From Paenibacillus sp. FSL W8-0186 (GTDB lineage Bacteria; Bacillota; Bacilli; Paenibacillales; Paenibacillaceae), in contig NZ_CP150207.1 of NCBI RefSeq assembly GCF_037969765.1, forward strand, positions 5,587,501-5,651,500: a stretch of DNA of 64,000 bases. Direction: 5' to 3'. This document shows, in pieces, positions 15,649 to 26,600 of this stretch (positions are counted from its first letter, which is position 1; each line of letters opens with the position of its first letter). Position numbers and translations under genes: made by a program. The notes below the pieces were generated by a model. The model did no database searches. It was not told the origin of the DNA and saw nothing but the letters and a program-made list of their open reading frames with translations.

Positions 15649-15852
15649 ATGGATTATTTCTCCCCGATGGACGAGGTAAATATCCTGGCCAAGCTGGCCG
15701 ATCTTAAGGAGGACCACTATCATCAGCTGCTAACGCTAAGCGCTATGATGGAGCTGCTCATTGAGAAGGGCGTTCTCAGCCGCGAAGAGATTGCTCAGAA
15801 GACCACTGAACTGGACAGCTCTAAGGCTCGCCCACCCTATCCCACGGCGTAG
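15649..15852 (+). CDS. Small hypothetical protein (67 aa) overlapping walJ 3' end
   Basis: Reads MDYFSPMDEVNILAKLADLK, continuing as an amphipathic helical protein with LLIEKGVLSREEIAQKT in the middle. AAGGAGG lies six bases before ATG 15649; an ATG at 15643 would be too near that site. The helix-turn pattern in the second half resembles the family of short proteins ending in a nitrile-hydratase-like K-G-V-L-S-x-E-E motif often found in Bacillales hypotheticals. The last 32 bases overlap the end of walJ on the opposite strand. Likely real, function unknown; it breaks the usual walJ-htrA adjacency. Confidence 0.7.
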   Translation: MDYFSPMDEVNILAKLADLKEDHYHQLLTLSAMMELLIEKGVLSREEIAQKTTELDSSKARPPYPTA

Positions 15853-16636
15853 GACGATCCGCATAGGTGTCGCACAGGCGGAACTCGCTGTCCTTATAGA
15901 AGCAGCCGCGGTCCTCCATAGCGCTTCGAACCGACATTTTGGCCAGGTCCAGCATGTTATGCTCCTTGCTGAGATGGGCCAGATAGGTGCGCTTCATACG
16001 GCCGTTAAGCAGATCGCTGAGCACCTCGCCCGAGGCTTCATTCGATAAATGCCCCATATCGCCAAGAATTCGCCGCTTAATATTCCAGGGGTAACGCCCC
16101 ATCCGCAGCATTTCGATATCGTGATTGGCCTCCAGCACAAGCACGTCCGAATCGGCGATCGCTTGCTTCACTTTATCGCTTGCGTAGCCCAGATCCGTGC
16201 AAACGCTCAGCTTCTCCCGACCATCGCTGAAGGTATAACCGACAGGCTCTGCCGCGTCATGCGAAATGCCGAACGACTCCACCCGCATTGACCCGAAATC
16301 TCGCGCTTCCCCGGTTCCCAGAAGGCAGCGGTTCTCCTCGGGAATGCTGCCGATCGACTTCTCCATCGCCTGCCATGTCTTCTCATTGGCATAAATGGGC
16401 AAGTTATATTTTCTCGCTACGGCCCCAAGCCCTTTAATATGGTCGGAATGCTCATGCGTCACCAGAATGCCCGTCAAATTCTCTCCGGTCAAACCGCGTT
16501 CCAGCAGCAGTTCATCTATACGGCGGGCACTGAACCCCGCATCGATCATCAGTGTAATCTCTCCGTCCGTCACTACCGTTGCATTCCCGGTAGATCCGCT
16601 CGACAGTATCGTAAATCGTAAACCCATGTTCCCCAT
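15821..16636 (-). CDS. walJ: MBL-fold nuclease WalJ (YycJ)
   Basis: Metallo-beta-lactamase-fold protein of the wal operon, related to 5'-3' DNA exonucleases and linked to coordination of cell division with replication. Visible: LSSGSTGNA strand-loop at the start, metal motif VTHEHSDHIKG (about residues 60-70), FGISHDA, CTDLGY and LEANHD, all typical of the YycJ branch. The ATG at 16636 overlaps the walI stop as TAATG, which suggests coupling; an alternative ATG at 16627 (MGLRFTILSS) fits the usual family N-terminus better. It is the fifth gene of walR-K-H-I-J. The last bases overlap a small gene on the other strand. Confidence 0.95.
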   Translation of the reverse strand: MGNMGLRFTILSSGSTGNATVVTDGEITLMIDAGFSARRIDELLLERGLTGENLTGILVTHEHSDHIKGLGAVARKYNLPIYANEKTWQAMEKSIGSIPEENRCLLGTGEARDFGSMRVESFGISHDAAEPVGYTFSDGREKLSVCTDLGYASDKVKQAIADSDVLVLEANHDIEMLRMGRYPWNIKRRILGDMGHLSNEASGEVLSDLLNGRMKRTYLAHLSKEHNMLDLAKMSVRSAMEDRGCFYKDSEFRLCDTYADRPTPWDRVGEP

Positions 16637-17385
16637 TACTCCTTCGATTCCTTCGTGTTAGGACTGATGACGTCCCCGCTAATGCCTTGCACGTAATACT
16701 CTTCTCTGCTCTCCAGCAAGAAGCGCCATGCCGGCGATGCCGGCAGGTCGGCGTCCGAATCGAACACCTGGCCATAATATCCGAGCTCAATGCTCGTTAC
16801 TACCGAGCCCTCCGGCAGGAAATTCTCAATAAGATTGCCCAGAGCCTTGGAAGCGGACAGCACCTGCTGCTCCTTCTCATCGGCCGATTCGTTAATTTCA
16901 ATCATGTCCTGACGATAAGACACGATCTTCTGATTGGCGTAATGCAGCTCTAAATTGATTTTGAAGAGCGGCCACTTCCCGTCCACAAGCGGATGGAGAA
17001 CGAATACATTTTCGTTTCCCGCCCATTCGTCATAACGGTAATTTCCGATGTCGGGAAGGCTCTGCTTCAGCGCATTGGCCAGCTCCTTCGGCGTAAAAAT
17101 CAGCTTGCTGTCCACAGGAACCGGCAGATCGGTTACTTTATGGCTCTGCTGCCCGTCCACAAAGCGGTAGGATATCTTGCGCAGCTGTGGCGAATCGCTC
17201 GGAATTTGCGCCAGCACCTTGATTCGCTTGCTCTCCATCACCTTCTGCGTACTGCTCTCCAGGGAAGTAAGGTCCGGATTGGAGTCGGCCTGCTCCCTCA
17301 GGTCATTCCAGAGCTGGTAGCCAAGCACTAAATTCAGCAGCAAGAAGGCGTAAATAAGCACATTTTTAGCTCTGCCCCAATCCAT
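16636..17385 (-). CDS. walI: WalI (YycI), regulator of WalK
   Basis: A 249-residue bitopic protein, MDWGRAKNVLIYAFLLLNLV: the short cytoplasmic start and single membrane helix (about residues 9-24) are typical of WalI, followed by an extracellular part with two repeated alpha/beta lobes. WalI and WalH form a complex with WalK through their membrane helices and adjust kinase activity. The gene lies between walH (91-bp gap) and walJ (overlap). Sequence in the outer part (YRYDEWAGNENVFVLHPLVDGKWPLFK) matches the family's YycH/YycI fold. Confidence 0.93.
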   Translation of the reverse strand: MDWGRAKNVLIYAFLLLNLVLGYQLWNDLREQADSNPDLTSLESSTQKVMESKRIKVLAQIPSDSPQLRKISYRFVDGQQSHKVTDLPVPVDSKLIFTPKELANALKQSLPDIGNYRYDEWAGNENVFVLHPLVDGKWPLFKINLELHYANQKIVSYRQDMIEINESADEKEQQVLSASKALGNLIENFLPEGSVVTSIELGYYGQVFDSDADLPASPAWRFLLESREEYYVQGISGDVISPNTKESKE

Positions 17386-17476
17386 GTTCCGCGACCTCCC
17401 TTAATTAAATAAATGGCGCTTGTTCTTTCCTGCTGCACATGAAGTGACGCAGCTTGTCTTGCCCTTCGCCTATACC

Positions 17477-18757
17477 CTAATTCAGCTCATGTACAGCGCC
17501 GCTGCTCAGCTCGACGATCCAGGTCGGCTTCAGCAGCAGCCCCTCCTGGCTCAGCGAAGGCAAATACGCCGGGTACAGGTTGATGACGTTAGACAGCTTC
17601 TCGATCTTGTCCCTCAGCTCCTGGCCGCCGGACAGCTGAACGACCTGCTTGTCCCAGTCTCCCGCTTTGACATATAGCAAGGAACGTTCATATCCTGTAA
17701 TCGTGCCTTGCCGCAGGTCCAGCGAGATGGTTCCGAAACGGAAGGACCGGAAATCCATAATCGGAAAAGCCCCAAACTGCCCATTCCCGAAATACTGGCG
17801 GAATACCACCCCGTCCATCTCATCCGAACCGTCCATTTGCTCCAAGCGGTAGCTGCCGTTCCAGCCGCCATGCTGATTCACGAAGTCGATCGAGGATAAC
17901 GCATTGCTTGCCGGGCTGTTCTCGCCTGCAGACGGCGCCGCCGGATCGGTATAGTTAATCCAGTTCCCATCCTGCCTTACCTGCAGGCTCCGCTTACTGT
18001 CCGTATAAATTTCTGAACCGTCCTTCTCGCGTATGATTCTCGTAATACTCGGGTCAAAGAACAGGCTGCCCTGAATCTGCTCGGTTGAGAACACGCCTAC
18101 CTTCAGCAGGGTCTCTACCATATCAATGGGCTTCTCCGGAATATAATAGCCATCCTTCAGCGTGTACGGGATCCAGTCCTTGCCGAAATCGACCTGCTGC
18201 CTCACGTCCTGCACCGTCAAATCGGCCTTCGTTGCCTCAGACACGACATCCCCGTGGGAGCTGAAGAAGAAGACGCGCGCCCGTTCCTCATTTTCCCCGG
18301 TATAGATCAATATCCGGTGGATACTCTCCTCCTCAAACAGCGGATCAGCGGATATTTGCATCACCTTTTGCAGAAGCGATACGGGCACGCCGCTGCCGAA
18401 CTGAAGCTCTACGCCCGGATATTTGCTGCGGATTTCCGTCCAGTTCATATTGTCTACGGCGTTGCGCTGAAATCCTTCGAACATCCGCCCTTTCAGGCGG
18501 GAGTATATCAAATCGTAGAACATCGAATCCGGGTAAAACACCGTGTGCTGGTTCTCACCCATGTGAACGGATATTTGTGCCGGAAATATGAGCTCCTCAG
18601 CCCGCATCTCCGCCCCCATATTCTCCGTCTTGATATAATCATTCTCCGTCTTGACCACTGGATCGCTGCCCGGGAGCCGGTAAATCAGAAAATAACTCTG
18701 CACCAGACTACAGACGACAAGCAAAGTAAGCAGGAAAGATTTCACCGTTTCCTTCAC
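17477..18757 (-). CDS. walH: WalH (YycH), regulator of WalK
   Basis: A 426-residue protein with one N-terminal membrane helix (about 7-25, SFLLTLLVVCSLVQSYFLIY) and a large extracellular region. WalH partners WalI and WalK at the membrane. The start overlaps the walK stop by four bases, so the two are coupled. The outer domain shows family blocks such as NWTEIRSKYPGVELQFG and the C-terminal YPAYLPSLSQEGLLLKPTWIVE. Nothing unusual in length or composition. Confidence 0.93.
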   Translation of the reverse strand: MKETVKSFLLTLLVVCSLVQSYFLIYRLPGSDPVVKTENDYIKTENMGAEMRAEELIFPAQISVHMGENQHTVFYPDSMFYDLIYSRLKGRMFEGFQRNAVDNMNWTEIRSKYPGVELQFGSGVPVSLLQKVMQISADPLFEEESIHRILIYTGENEERARVFFFSSHGDVVSEATKADLTVQDVRQQVDFGKDWIPYTLKDGYYIPEKPIDMVETLLKVGVFSTEQIQGSLFFDPSITRIIREKDGSEIYTDSKRSLQVRQDGNWINYTDPAAPSAGENSPASNALSSIDFVNQHGGWNGSYRLEQMDGSDEMDGVVFRQYFGNGQFGAFPIMDFRSFRFGTISLDLRQGTITGYERSLLYVKAGDWDKQVVQLSGGQELRDKIEKLSNVINLYPAYLPSLSQEGLLLKPTWIVELSSGAVHELN

Positions 18758-20577
18758 CGTCCCTCGCCTCCTTGCTCCTGTGTAGGCAGTGTAAAGGTTA
18801 CTTTGGTGCCTTCCCCCAGCTCAGATTCCAAAGAAATCGTACCGCCATGGGCCTTCACAATTTCCCGGGCAATGGACAGGCCAAGGCCGGTTCCACCCAT
18901 ATTGCGGGCTCTAGCCTTGTCCACTCGGTAAAATCTCTCAAAAATACGCTCTAAATCGCGCTTCGGAATACCGATTCCGTTGTCCTGGATCGATATGGCA
19001 ATCATGCCGTCATCCACCCGGCGCGCCTCAAAAGCAATCTTTCCGCCTTCTGACGTATATTTCATCGCATTGGATATTAAATTGTCCAGCACTTGATCGA
19101 TTTGATCCCGGTCCATCCAGGCGGTATCGACACCTTTCTCGATAAAGATTTCCGGATGAACTCCCTTCTCCTGCATTTGGAAGGAGAATCGATCCACGAC
19201 CTCTTCCAGCATTTCCAGAACGCCGATCGACTGCTTGCGCAGCAGAGCTTCTTTCGAATCGAGACGGGATAAATGAAGCAGATCCGTAACAAGCCGGATC
19301 ATCCGGTCCGTCTGATTCTGAATGACGGAAGCGAACCGCGGACCAAGCTCTGGGTCCTGCAGCGCGCCGTCCTCCAGCGCCTCGGTATAGCTCTTGATCG
19401 TCGTCAGCGGCGTCCGCAATTCGTGGGAGACGTTCGCGACGAACTCCCTTCGGGACGCCTCCAGCTTCTCCTGCTCCGTCACGTCCTGCAGTACGGCAAT
19501 CGTCCCGCTGATGCCGAATTCCCGCCGGTGAATCGGCGTAAACGTTACGCGGATGAGAAACATGTCCCCTTCCGGAGAATCGATCTCCAGAATAGCCGAG
19601 TGCATCGTTCCCCGCTCCAGTACAGCCCGTTCCTCCAGCGGCAAATGCAGCAGCGTCATAATATCCTTGCCGCTAACTGCCTCCTCTTGAACCCGCAGCA
19701 TCTCGCTGGCTCTGCGGTTCATCAGAATGACCTGATATTTCTCATCCGCGGCGATAACGCCGTCGCTCATATTGGTAAGAATAGAGGCCAGCTTCTCCTT
19801 CTCTTCCTCATTCTGTGCCAGCGCATCCTGCAGCCGGCTTGTCATATAGTTGAACGCCTTGCTCAACTGGCCGATCTCATCGTTGCCGAGCACCGGCATT
19901 TTCTGATGGAACCGTCCTTCCGCCACCGCCGTCGCCCGCCGGGTCAGCTCCTTGATCGGCGATGTGATCGTATGTGCGAGGATAACGCCCAATACAGCGG
20001 TCAAAGCAAGGGCCAGCAATAAGCCGGAAATGAATATGCTATTGATCCGCTCCATCGTATCGTAGAGCTCGGTCATCGATGCCGCGATATAAATGGCGCC
20101 AACCGTCTTTCCGTCTCTTACGACGGGCTTGGCTACCACCTTCTTGCGAACATTATCTTCATCGATCATATACTCTTCATTGTCGCGTATGCCCTGCAAT
20201 GCCCGGCTGACTACCGTTTGTGTATTCTTCGTGCCGACGTAATCGGCATGCGATGGCTTGGAGGTTGTCAGAACCCGGCCGCTCGCATCCAGCACCTGAA
20301 TCTCAGCGCCGTTAATATTGAATAAATTGTTGACGAGGACACTTAAATTGTCTAGCGATGCATCTGCCGATTCTCCGGTAACCCCCAAGTTTTGCGCAGC
20401 CAGCACCGATAGCAATGCTGCCCGCTCTTGAAGCTCCTTCGTAAAGTTGCTGGTCAGCGAGGTTTTCATGGCGCTCACGAAATAGACCCCGATCAACTGC
20501 ATCGCGATCAGGATCAGGAGCACATAAATCATGATCAGCTTAGCCTGGATCGTACGGAAGAAGGAGGGCAGATTCAT
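18754..20577 (-). CDS. walK: Sensor histidine kinase WalK
   Basis: Essential kinase of the WalRK system controlling cell-wall hydrolases. Two membrane helices (about residues 11-36 and 182-203) flank an extracellular PAS/Cache-like domain; then HAMP (about 205-255), a cytoplasmic PAS domain (about 260-370) and the kinase core with the phosphorylated histidine in FVANVSHELRTPL (about His385) and the ATP-binding blocks DNLISNAMKYT, DNGIGIPKRDL and GGTGLGLSIAREI. I start at ATG 20577 (MNLPSFFRTIQ), which matches the Bacillus subtilis N-terminus; an in-frame GTG at 20589 lies inside walR. The gene overlaps walH by four bases and its start lies two bases from the walR stop. Confidence 0.96.
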   Translation of the reverse strand: MNLPSFFRTIQAKLIMIYVLLILIAMQLIGVYFVSAMKTSLTSNFTKELQERAALLSVLAAQNLGVTGESADASLDNLSVLVNNLFNINGAEIQVLDASGRVLTTSKPSHADYVGTKNTQTVVSRALQGIRDNEEYMIDEDNVRKKVVAKPVVRDGKTVGAIYIAASMTELYDTMERINSIFISGLLLALALTAVLGVILAHTITSPIKELTRRATAVAEGRFHQKMPVLGNDEIGQLSKAFNYMTSRLQDALAQNEEEKEKLASILTNMSDGVIAADEKYQVILMNRRASEMLRVQEEAVSGKDIMTLLHLPLEERAVLERGTMHSAILEIDSPEGDMFLIRVTFTPIHRREFGISGTIAVLQDVTEQEKLEASRREFVANVSHELRTPLTTIKSYTEALEDGALQDPELGPRFASVIQNQTDRMIRLVTDLLHLSRLDSKEALLRKQSIGVLEMLEEVVDRFSFQMQEKGVHPEIFIEKGVDTAWMDRDQIDQVLDNLISNAMKYTSEGGKIAFEARRVDDGMIAISIQDNGIGIPKRDLERIFERFYRVDKARARNMGGTGLGLSIAREIVKAHGGTISLESELGEGTKVTFTLPTQEQGGEGR

Positions 20578-20578
20578 C

Positions 20579-21292
20579 CTAGAATCCACCCGCCTTGGAG
20601 CTGCGCATCATATAGCCAAGCCCGCGCCGGGTCAAAATATACTCGGGCTTGCTCGGATCACTCTCAATCTTCTCACGCAGCCGGCGAATCGTCACGTCCA
20701 CCGTCCGCACGTCTCCGAAATAGTCATAACCCCATACCGCCTGCAGCAGATGCTCTCGGGTCATCACTTTTCCAGCATTCTTCACCAGATAATGAACCAG
20801 CTCGAACTCCCGGTGAGTCAAGTCTAACGGTTCGCCATTTTTGTACACCGTATACATATCTGTATCGATAAACAGCTCAAACAAGCTGATTCCCTGTTTG
20901 CCCTCGGCGCTTTCCAGCTGAGCCGGCTTCTGCTGCCGCCGCATTTGCGCCTTTACCCGGGCGAGAAGCTCCCGTGTGCTAAACGGCTTCGTCACATAAT
21001 CATCGGCTCCAAGCTCCAGCCCAAGCACCTTATCGATTTCGCCATCCTTGGCGGTCAGCATAATGATCGGCGTCTGCAGTCTGGCGCGCACCTCTCTGCA
21101 CACATCCATGCCATCCTTGCCGGGCAGCATCAAATCAAGCAGAATGAGATCGGGCTGCTCGTTGAATGCCAGCTCTACAGCCTCGATTCCATCGAAAGCA
21201 AGGATTACCTCGTACCCTTCTTTTTCTAGATTGAATTTCAAAATATCGGCAATTGGACGCTCATCGTCCACGACTAAAATTTTACCTAGCAT
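20579..21292 (-). CDS. walR: Response regulator WalR
   Basis: OmpR-family DNA-binding response regulator, first gene of the wal operon. The receiver domain shows the acidic pair in [13 protein letters not shown], the phosphorylated Asp in [17 protein letters not shown] and the lysine in [13 protein letters not shown]; the winged-helix domain ends with [23 protein letters not shown]. At 237 residues it matches the family length. GGGGTGA precedes the ATG by about nine bases. The upstream region to 21507 is shared with a divergently transcribed two-component system, so two divergent promoters must lie in about 215 bp. Confidence 0.97.
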   Translation of the reverse strand: MLGKILVVDDERPIADILKFNLEKEGYEVILAFDGIEAVELAFNEQPDLILLDLMLPGKDGMDVCREVRARLQTPIIMLTAKDGEIDKVLGLELGADDYVTKPFSTRELLARVKAQMRRQQKPAQLESAEGKQGISLFELFIDTDMYTVYKNGEPLDLTHREFELVHYLVKNAGKVMTREHLLQAVWGYDYFGDVRTVDVTIRRLREKIESDPSKPEYILTRRGLGYMMRSSKAGGF

Positions 21293-21507
21293 GATTGCGA
21301 TTCACCCCAAACTTTCGATCATGGCTTTGATCTTCCTCTATCTTACCATATCCTAAGCAGCATCAGCTATCGGGAAGCCTAGGGCAAGTATTGAATGCCC
21401 TCGCCTAAAACTGTTACTCTATCATTGACGGCGAAGATCCCGTTCGCTTTAGATCATACATACATTTACTTATTTTTACCAGTCACTTAAGGAGGATAAT
21501 TAACCCT

Positions 21508-22194
21508 ATGGCCACCATTATGCTCGTCGATGACGATCCCCATATACGCGAACTGATTTGTCTCTATTTATCGAAGGAAGGATTCCGCCCCATTCAGGCC
21601 GAAAACGGCGCCGTGGCGCTGAAAATGATGGAGCAGGAAATCGCCGACCTGGTTGTACTCGACATCATGATGCCGGTCATGGACGGCTGGGAGCTGTGCG
21701 CTGAGCTGCGCCGCCTGTACCCGGATACGCCGCTGCTCATGGTTACTGCGAAGGGCGAAACTGGGCAAAAAATCAAGGGCTTTGATCTGGGCGCCGACGA
21801 TTATGTCGTGAAGCCGTTTGAGCCGCTCGAGCTGGTGGCCCGGATCAAAGTGCTGCTCAAGCGCTACAAAATCGCTTCTTCCCAAAGCATTCAGCTCGGG
21901 AACATTTTGCTGGACCGCCAAAGCTATAAAGTGATCCGCGGCTCCGAAGAGTTCATGCTCCCGCCTAAGGAATTCGAGCTTCTATTTAAGCTCGGAAGCT
22001 ATCCCGGGCAGATTTTTACCCGCGAGCAGCTGATTGAACAAATCTGGGGTCCGGACTATACAGGGGATGACCGTACGGTTGATGTCCATATCAAAAGGTT
22101 GCGCGAACGCTTCCCCGCAAGCGGCCAGGAGGCACACTCCTTTCATATCGCCACCGTATACGGGCTCGGCTACCGGCTTGTGGTGGACAAATGA
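21508..22194 (+). CDS. OmpR/PhoB-family response regulator next to an RND pump
   Basis: A 228-residue response regulator. The receiver domain has MLVDDDPHIREL, VVLDIMMPVMDGW with the phospho-acceptor Asp, and GADDYVVKPFEPLEL; the winged helix shows LPPKEFELLFKL and DDRTVDVHIKRLRERF and ends GLGYRLVVDK. GGAGG lies some 12 bases upstream. The gene overlaps the next histidine kinase by four bases, and the RND transporter follows within 100 bp, so the pair most likely controls the pump. It is divergent from walR and clearly distinct from it in sequence. Confidence 0.93.
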   Translation: MATIMLVDDDPHIRELICLYLSKEGFRPIQAENGAVALKMMEQEIADLVVLDIMMPVMDGWELCAELRRLYPDTPLLMVTAKGETGQKIKGFDLGADDYVVKPFEPLELVARIKVLLKRYKIASSQSIQLGNILLDRQSYKVIRGSEEFMLPPKEFELLFKLGSYPGQIFTREQLIEQIWGPDYTGDDRTVDVHIKRLRERFPASGQEAHSFHIATVYGLGYRLVVDK

Positions 22195-23540
22195 TCAAAT
22201 CGCTATATGTCCGTATTGTTGTGATGTTTCTGGTAGCCATTCTCGTCAGCCTGCTGACTTCTACAATGGTTATCGGTTATTTATACCAGCGTCAGATCCA
22301 GGATCAAACCCAGGACTACATGATCACTTTCGGCCAAAGCCTGATCCGGATTTTCGAGCGGGTCGGATACGACCGCCGGGCTCTGGTGATGGACGACATC
22401 AAGGATCTGGCCAATATGGTCAGCATGCAAATTTTCGACGGCTCCCTGTCCGAGGAAAAATACGGCTCCGATTCCCTAATCGAAGTAAGCCGGGAGCAAG
22501 TCGAACGCGTGCTTCAAGGGGAGACCTTGAAGAGCACTACCTCTGAAGGACATACCTATGTAGGGCTGCCTTTCGGGCATCAAGGCCAAAGCTATGCCAT
22601 GTTTATCGAACCAAGCTCGAACAGCCAGGTCGGTTATCCAATCGGCGGCATGATCCTCACGGGGATCACTGTCCTGTTGGTGGGCGGCAGCCTGTTTTTC
22701 GTTGTGGAAGCCGCCTTTTTGATCCAGCCTTTGCGTAAAATGACGGAAGCGACGAAGCGGATGGCCAAAGGGGATTTCAGCAGCGAACTGAAAGCGCGGC
22801 GCAAAGACGAATTGGGCGTCCTGGTGCAGAGTTTTAACGAAATGCGTCGGCAGCTGCAGCAAATTGAGGAGATGCGCCAGGACTTCGTCTCTAACGTCTC
22901 GCACGAAATTCAATCGCCGCTTACGTCCATCCGCGGCTTTGCCAAGGCGCTGAAGGAGAACGATACGCTGGACCATAAAAACCGGGATCGATATTTAGAC
23001 ATCATTATCGCGGAGAGCGAGCGAATGTCCCGAATGAGCGACAATCTGCTGCATTTGGCCTCGCTTGAGTCGAAGCATCATCCGTTCCATCCCGTCACAT
23101 TCCGGCTCGATGAACAGATCCGGCAAACGGCTGTTGCTCTGGAACCGCAATGGGCCGCCAAATCGATTGCGATCGATCTGGATCTGCCTGTCGTCAAAAT
23201 TTTCGGTGACCGGGACCAGCTGGATCAAGTGTGGATCAACCTGCTGGGAAACAGCATCCGCTTTACGCCGGAAGGCGGCAAAATCGCCATTGACGTCCGG
23301 CGAGGCATCCACCAGGTTTCCGTGACGATCAAAGATACGGGAATCGGCATTGCACCGGAGGATCAGGCTCAAATATTCGAACGGTTCTACAAGGCGGACC
23401 GCTCCCGCAACCGGGTATATAATGGCAACGGTCTGGGCCTGGCGATCGTCAAAAGAATCGTAGACCTGCATCACGGCCATATCGAAGTGCGCAGCAAGCC
23501 CGGAACCGGAACGGAAATCACGGTCACCCTGCCATCTTGA
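22191..23540 (+). CDS. Sensor histidine kinase, partner of the preceding regulator
   Basis: A 449-residue kinase. Membrane helices about residues 8-30 and 152-174 enclose a short extracellular sensor of about 120 residues; HAMP (about 175-228) leads to the dimerisation domain with His238 in FVSNVSHEIQSPL and the catalytic blocks INLLGNSIRFTPEGG, DTGIGIAPED and GNGLGLAIVKRI. The small sensor loop suggests sensing of membrane or envelope stress or a small ligand rather than a large one. A Gln stands where many kinases have Arg after the phosphorylated His-Glu-Ile. Signal not deducible from sequence. Confidence 0.92.
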   Translation: MIKSLYVRIVVMFLVAILVSLLTSTMVIGYLYQRQIQDQTQDYMITFGQSLIRIFERVGYDRRALVMDDIKDLANMVSMQIFDGSLSEEKYGSDSLIEVSREQVERVLQGETLKSTTSEGHTYVGLPFGHQGQSYAMFIEPSSNSQVGYPIGGMILTGITVLLVGGSLFFVVEAAFLIQPLRKMTEATKRMAKGDFSSELKARRKDELGVLVQSFNEMRRQLQQIEEMRQDFVSNVSHEIQSPLTSIRGFAKALKENDTLDHKNRDRYLDIIIAESERMSRMSDNLLHLASLESKHHPFHPVTFRLDEQIRQTAVALEPQWAAKSIAIDLDLPVVKIFGDRDQLDQVWINLLGNSIRFTPEGGKIAIDVRRGIHQVSVTIKDTGIGIAPEDQAQIFERFYKADRSRNRVYNGNGLGLAIVKRIVDLHHGHIEVRSKPGTGTEITVTLPS

Positions 23541-23644
23541 ACAATTTAGTTCTTTTGCCCTGCGAAGTTAATTGTAAATTTGGCTTCTTATTCATATTCA
23601 GTTCACATTTATAAGGTAATCTTTCTTAAGATAGGAGGATTACC

Positions 23645-26600
23645 ATGAACAAACTAACTAGTTTTTCCATGAAGAATATAGGCGCCTTGTTTATCATGAT
23701 CATCATGTTGTTTGGCGGCGGCCTGTATGCGGCTGGGAATTTAAAGACGGAGATCATGCCGGACATCTCGATTCCCATGGTATACATAACGGCCCAATAT
23801 CCCGGGTCTCCCAGCGACGTCATGGAACAAGTAACCAAGCCGATAGAGAAAAAGATAGCCAATATGGAGGGAGTTACCTCGCTGGACTCTACGTCGAGCG
23901 ACAACTTTGCGACCATTATAGTCATGTTGACTGATAAGGCCGACCCCGAAAAGAAAAAGCAGGATATTGAAAGCTTGCTCCAAGAGGTCAATCTTCCCGC
24001 TTCGGCCAGCACTCCGAAGGTGGCCACCTTCGGTTTCGCCTCAATTCCGGCTTATTACTTCGCCATCTATGGCCAAAATGGCATGAGCCAGTCAGAGCTG
24101 GATCAATGGTATGCGAACGAGATCAAACCCGAACTCGAATCGATCCCCGGCTACGACCACATGGACGAAATCGGAGCGCGGGAAACGAAGCTTACCATCA
24201 AGCTTGATGCCGGGAAGCTGAACGATTTTGGCCTTAGTCCCGGACAAGTATCCGGCCAGGTTCGCCAAAACCTCACCTCGCTGCCGGCAGGAGCCGTCGA
24301 TCTTGATGGCAGCTCTTTGATGGCCCGCGTAAAGGGCGACACCAACAGCGTGTACAACTTAGAAAATATGGATCTGCTGACCGCAAACGGTACCCGGGTT
24401 CGCTTGAATCAGCTGGGCAAGGTCGAATCGATTTCGGAATCTGATTTTGTAGCTCGCCTGAATCAGCAGCCAGCCATCGGCATCCAACTGTACAAAACGA
24501 GCGAGGCCAACGCCGTAGATTTCGCGGGGAAAGTCGAGTCCCTGTTCGCAGACTGGGAGCAGAAGCTTCCCGATATCGGCTTTAAGACGATTTATGACAC
24601 TTCGGAACTAGTCAGTTCCTCCATTAGCGGGATGGTGCATGAGGGGCTCACCGGCGCGCTGCTGGCGGCGCTCGTCATCCTGCTGTTCCTGCGGAATATA
24701 CGCATGACCTTGATCGTTCTGGTCTCGATCCCGCTTTCGATCCTAATTACGCTGCTCGTTATGAATTCTTTGGACATTTCCCTGAACATTCTGACGCTCG
24801 GAGGTATGTTCATCGCAATCGGACGGGTCGTGGACGACAGTATCGTCGTTATCGAAAATATATATTCGCATTTGCAGAAGGCTCAGGAACGCGGCGAATC
24901 GGTCATTAAGCTGGCCACCCGCGAAGTCGGCGCAGCCATTACGTCATCCACGCTGACGACGGTCGGGGTTTTTGCCCCGCTCGCATTTGTCAGCGGTATG
25001 GTCGGACAATTGTTCCAGCCCTTTGCAATTACATTGTCTACCGCCATGCTGGCATCGCTACTCGTAGCCTTGACGGTGATCCCGATGCTAGCGAAGGTAA
25101 TGGTGCTCCGTGGAGCAACAATTAAGCACCATGAAGTGAAGGCTGGGCGTTCAACGGCCTTTTACCGCCGTGTCCTGGAATGGTCGCTGCGCCACCGAAT
25201 TAAAACGCTGCTGGCGGCAGGAATTTTGTTCATCGCGTCAATTATCGGAACAGTACCATTTTTAGCGGTCACCTTAATGCCAGAGGAAGAGCCACCGCGG
25301 CAGTTTTACTTCGTAATTAAGATGCCATATGAAACTTCTTTGAAAACCATGGATGCCAAAGTCAAAGACATGGAAGAGATTTTGCATCTAGCGAAGACGG
25401 CCGATGGCCAGCCGCAATTTACCTTTACTGAAGCGCTGATCGGATTTGACGGCTCCACGGAGGCAACGCCTTACCGGGCGCAGATCTTCACCGAAGTTAG
25501 CGAAGGCAGCAATGTCAAAACTGTTCAGGAGCAATACAAAAATATTTTGATGGCTGAATTGCCGGTAGACTCTGAATTGGACGTTAGATCCCTAGAGGGT
25601 AATTCGGCGGGCGGCACCGACTTCCAATACTCCCTGAAAGGGGATGATCTGAATCGGTTGGTTGAAGCCTCTGCGCTGCTGAAGGAGAAGCTAAAGGATT
25701 TTCCAGAAATTAAGGAAGTGGAAGACTCCCTCAGCGATGCCAAGAAGGAGCTTGAGATCGAAGTCGATCAGAACAAGGTTTGGCAATACGGATTGAGCGC
25801 CTCTACGGTACAGCAGACCGTCGCCGGTTGGCTGGCCGAGGATGAAATCGGTGATGTCAAGCTGGATAACATCACTTACACGACAACGGTTCAACTGGAT
25901 AAATCGGGCATCGATACGCTGTCCAAGCTGGGGGATATCCCGTTCCGTACGGGGAGCGGCTCCATCGTTTACCTGAAAGAGGTGGCGAAGCTGAATATTA
26001 TCAACGCCGCCTCCAGTATTCAGCGCAACGACCAGGAACAGGTCGTGAACATTACCGCCAAAATCGACAGCCAAAACAAGGGCGGCGTTGCCGGTCAAGT
26101 CGCGATGGCTCTGGATCAGGTTGAGCTTCCTGACGGTGTATCGCGCGAAGTCGGCGGGATTAACGAAGATATCGGAGAAAGCTTCTCCCAGCTGTTTGTC
26201 GCTATGGGGGCCGCCGTATTTATCGTCTATCTCATCATGGTTATTGCTTTCGGCAATCTGAGCGCACCGTTTGTCATCCTGTTCTCGCTGCCGCTTGCCG
26301 TCATCGGCGGTTTGCTTGGTCTGTTGATCAGCGGTGAAGCGCTGAGCATCACCTCGCTGATCGGCTTCATGATGCTGATCGGGATCGTCGTGACCAACGC
26401 AATTCTGCTTATCGACCGGACGCAGCAGCTTCGCGACGAAGGCTATACCGTTCGCCACGCCTTGGTTGAAGCGGGCATGCTTCGCCTAAGACCGATCATC
26501 ATGACTGCAGTCGTAACTATGGTCGCCATGCTGCCGCTTGCGCTTGGGTTTACCGAAGGCGGAGCGATCATTTCGAAAGGCATGGCCGTCGTCGTGATCG

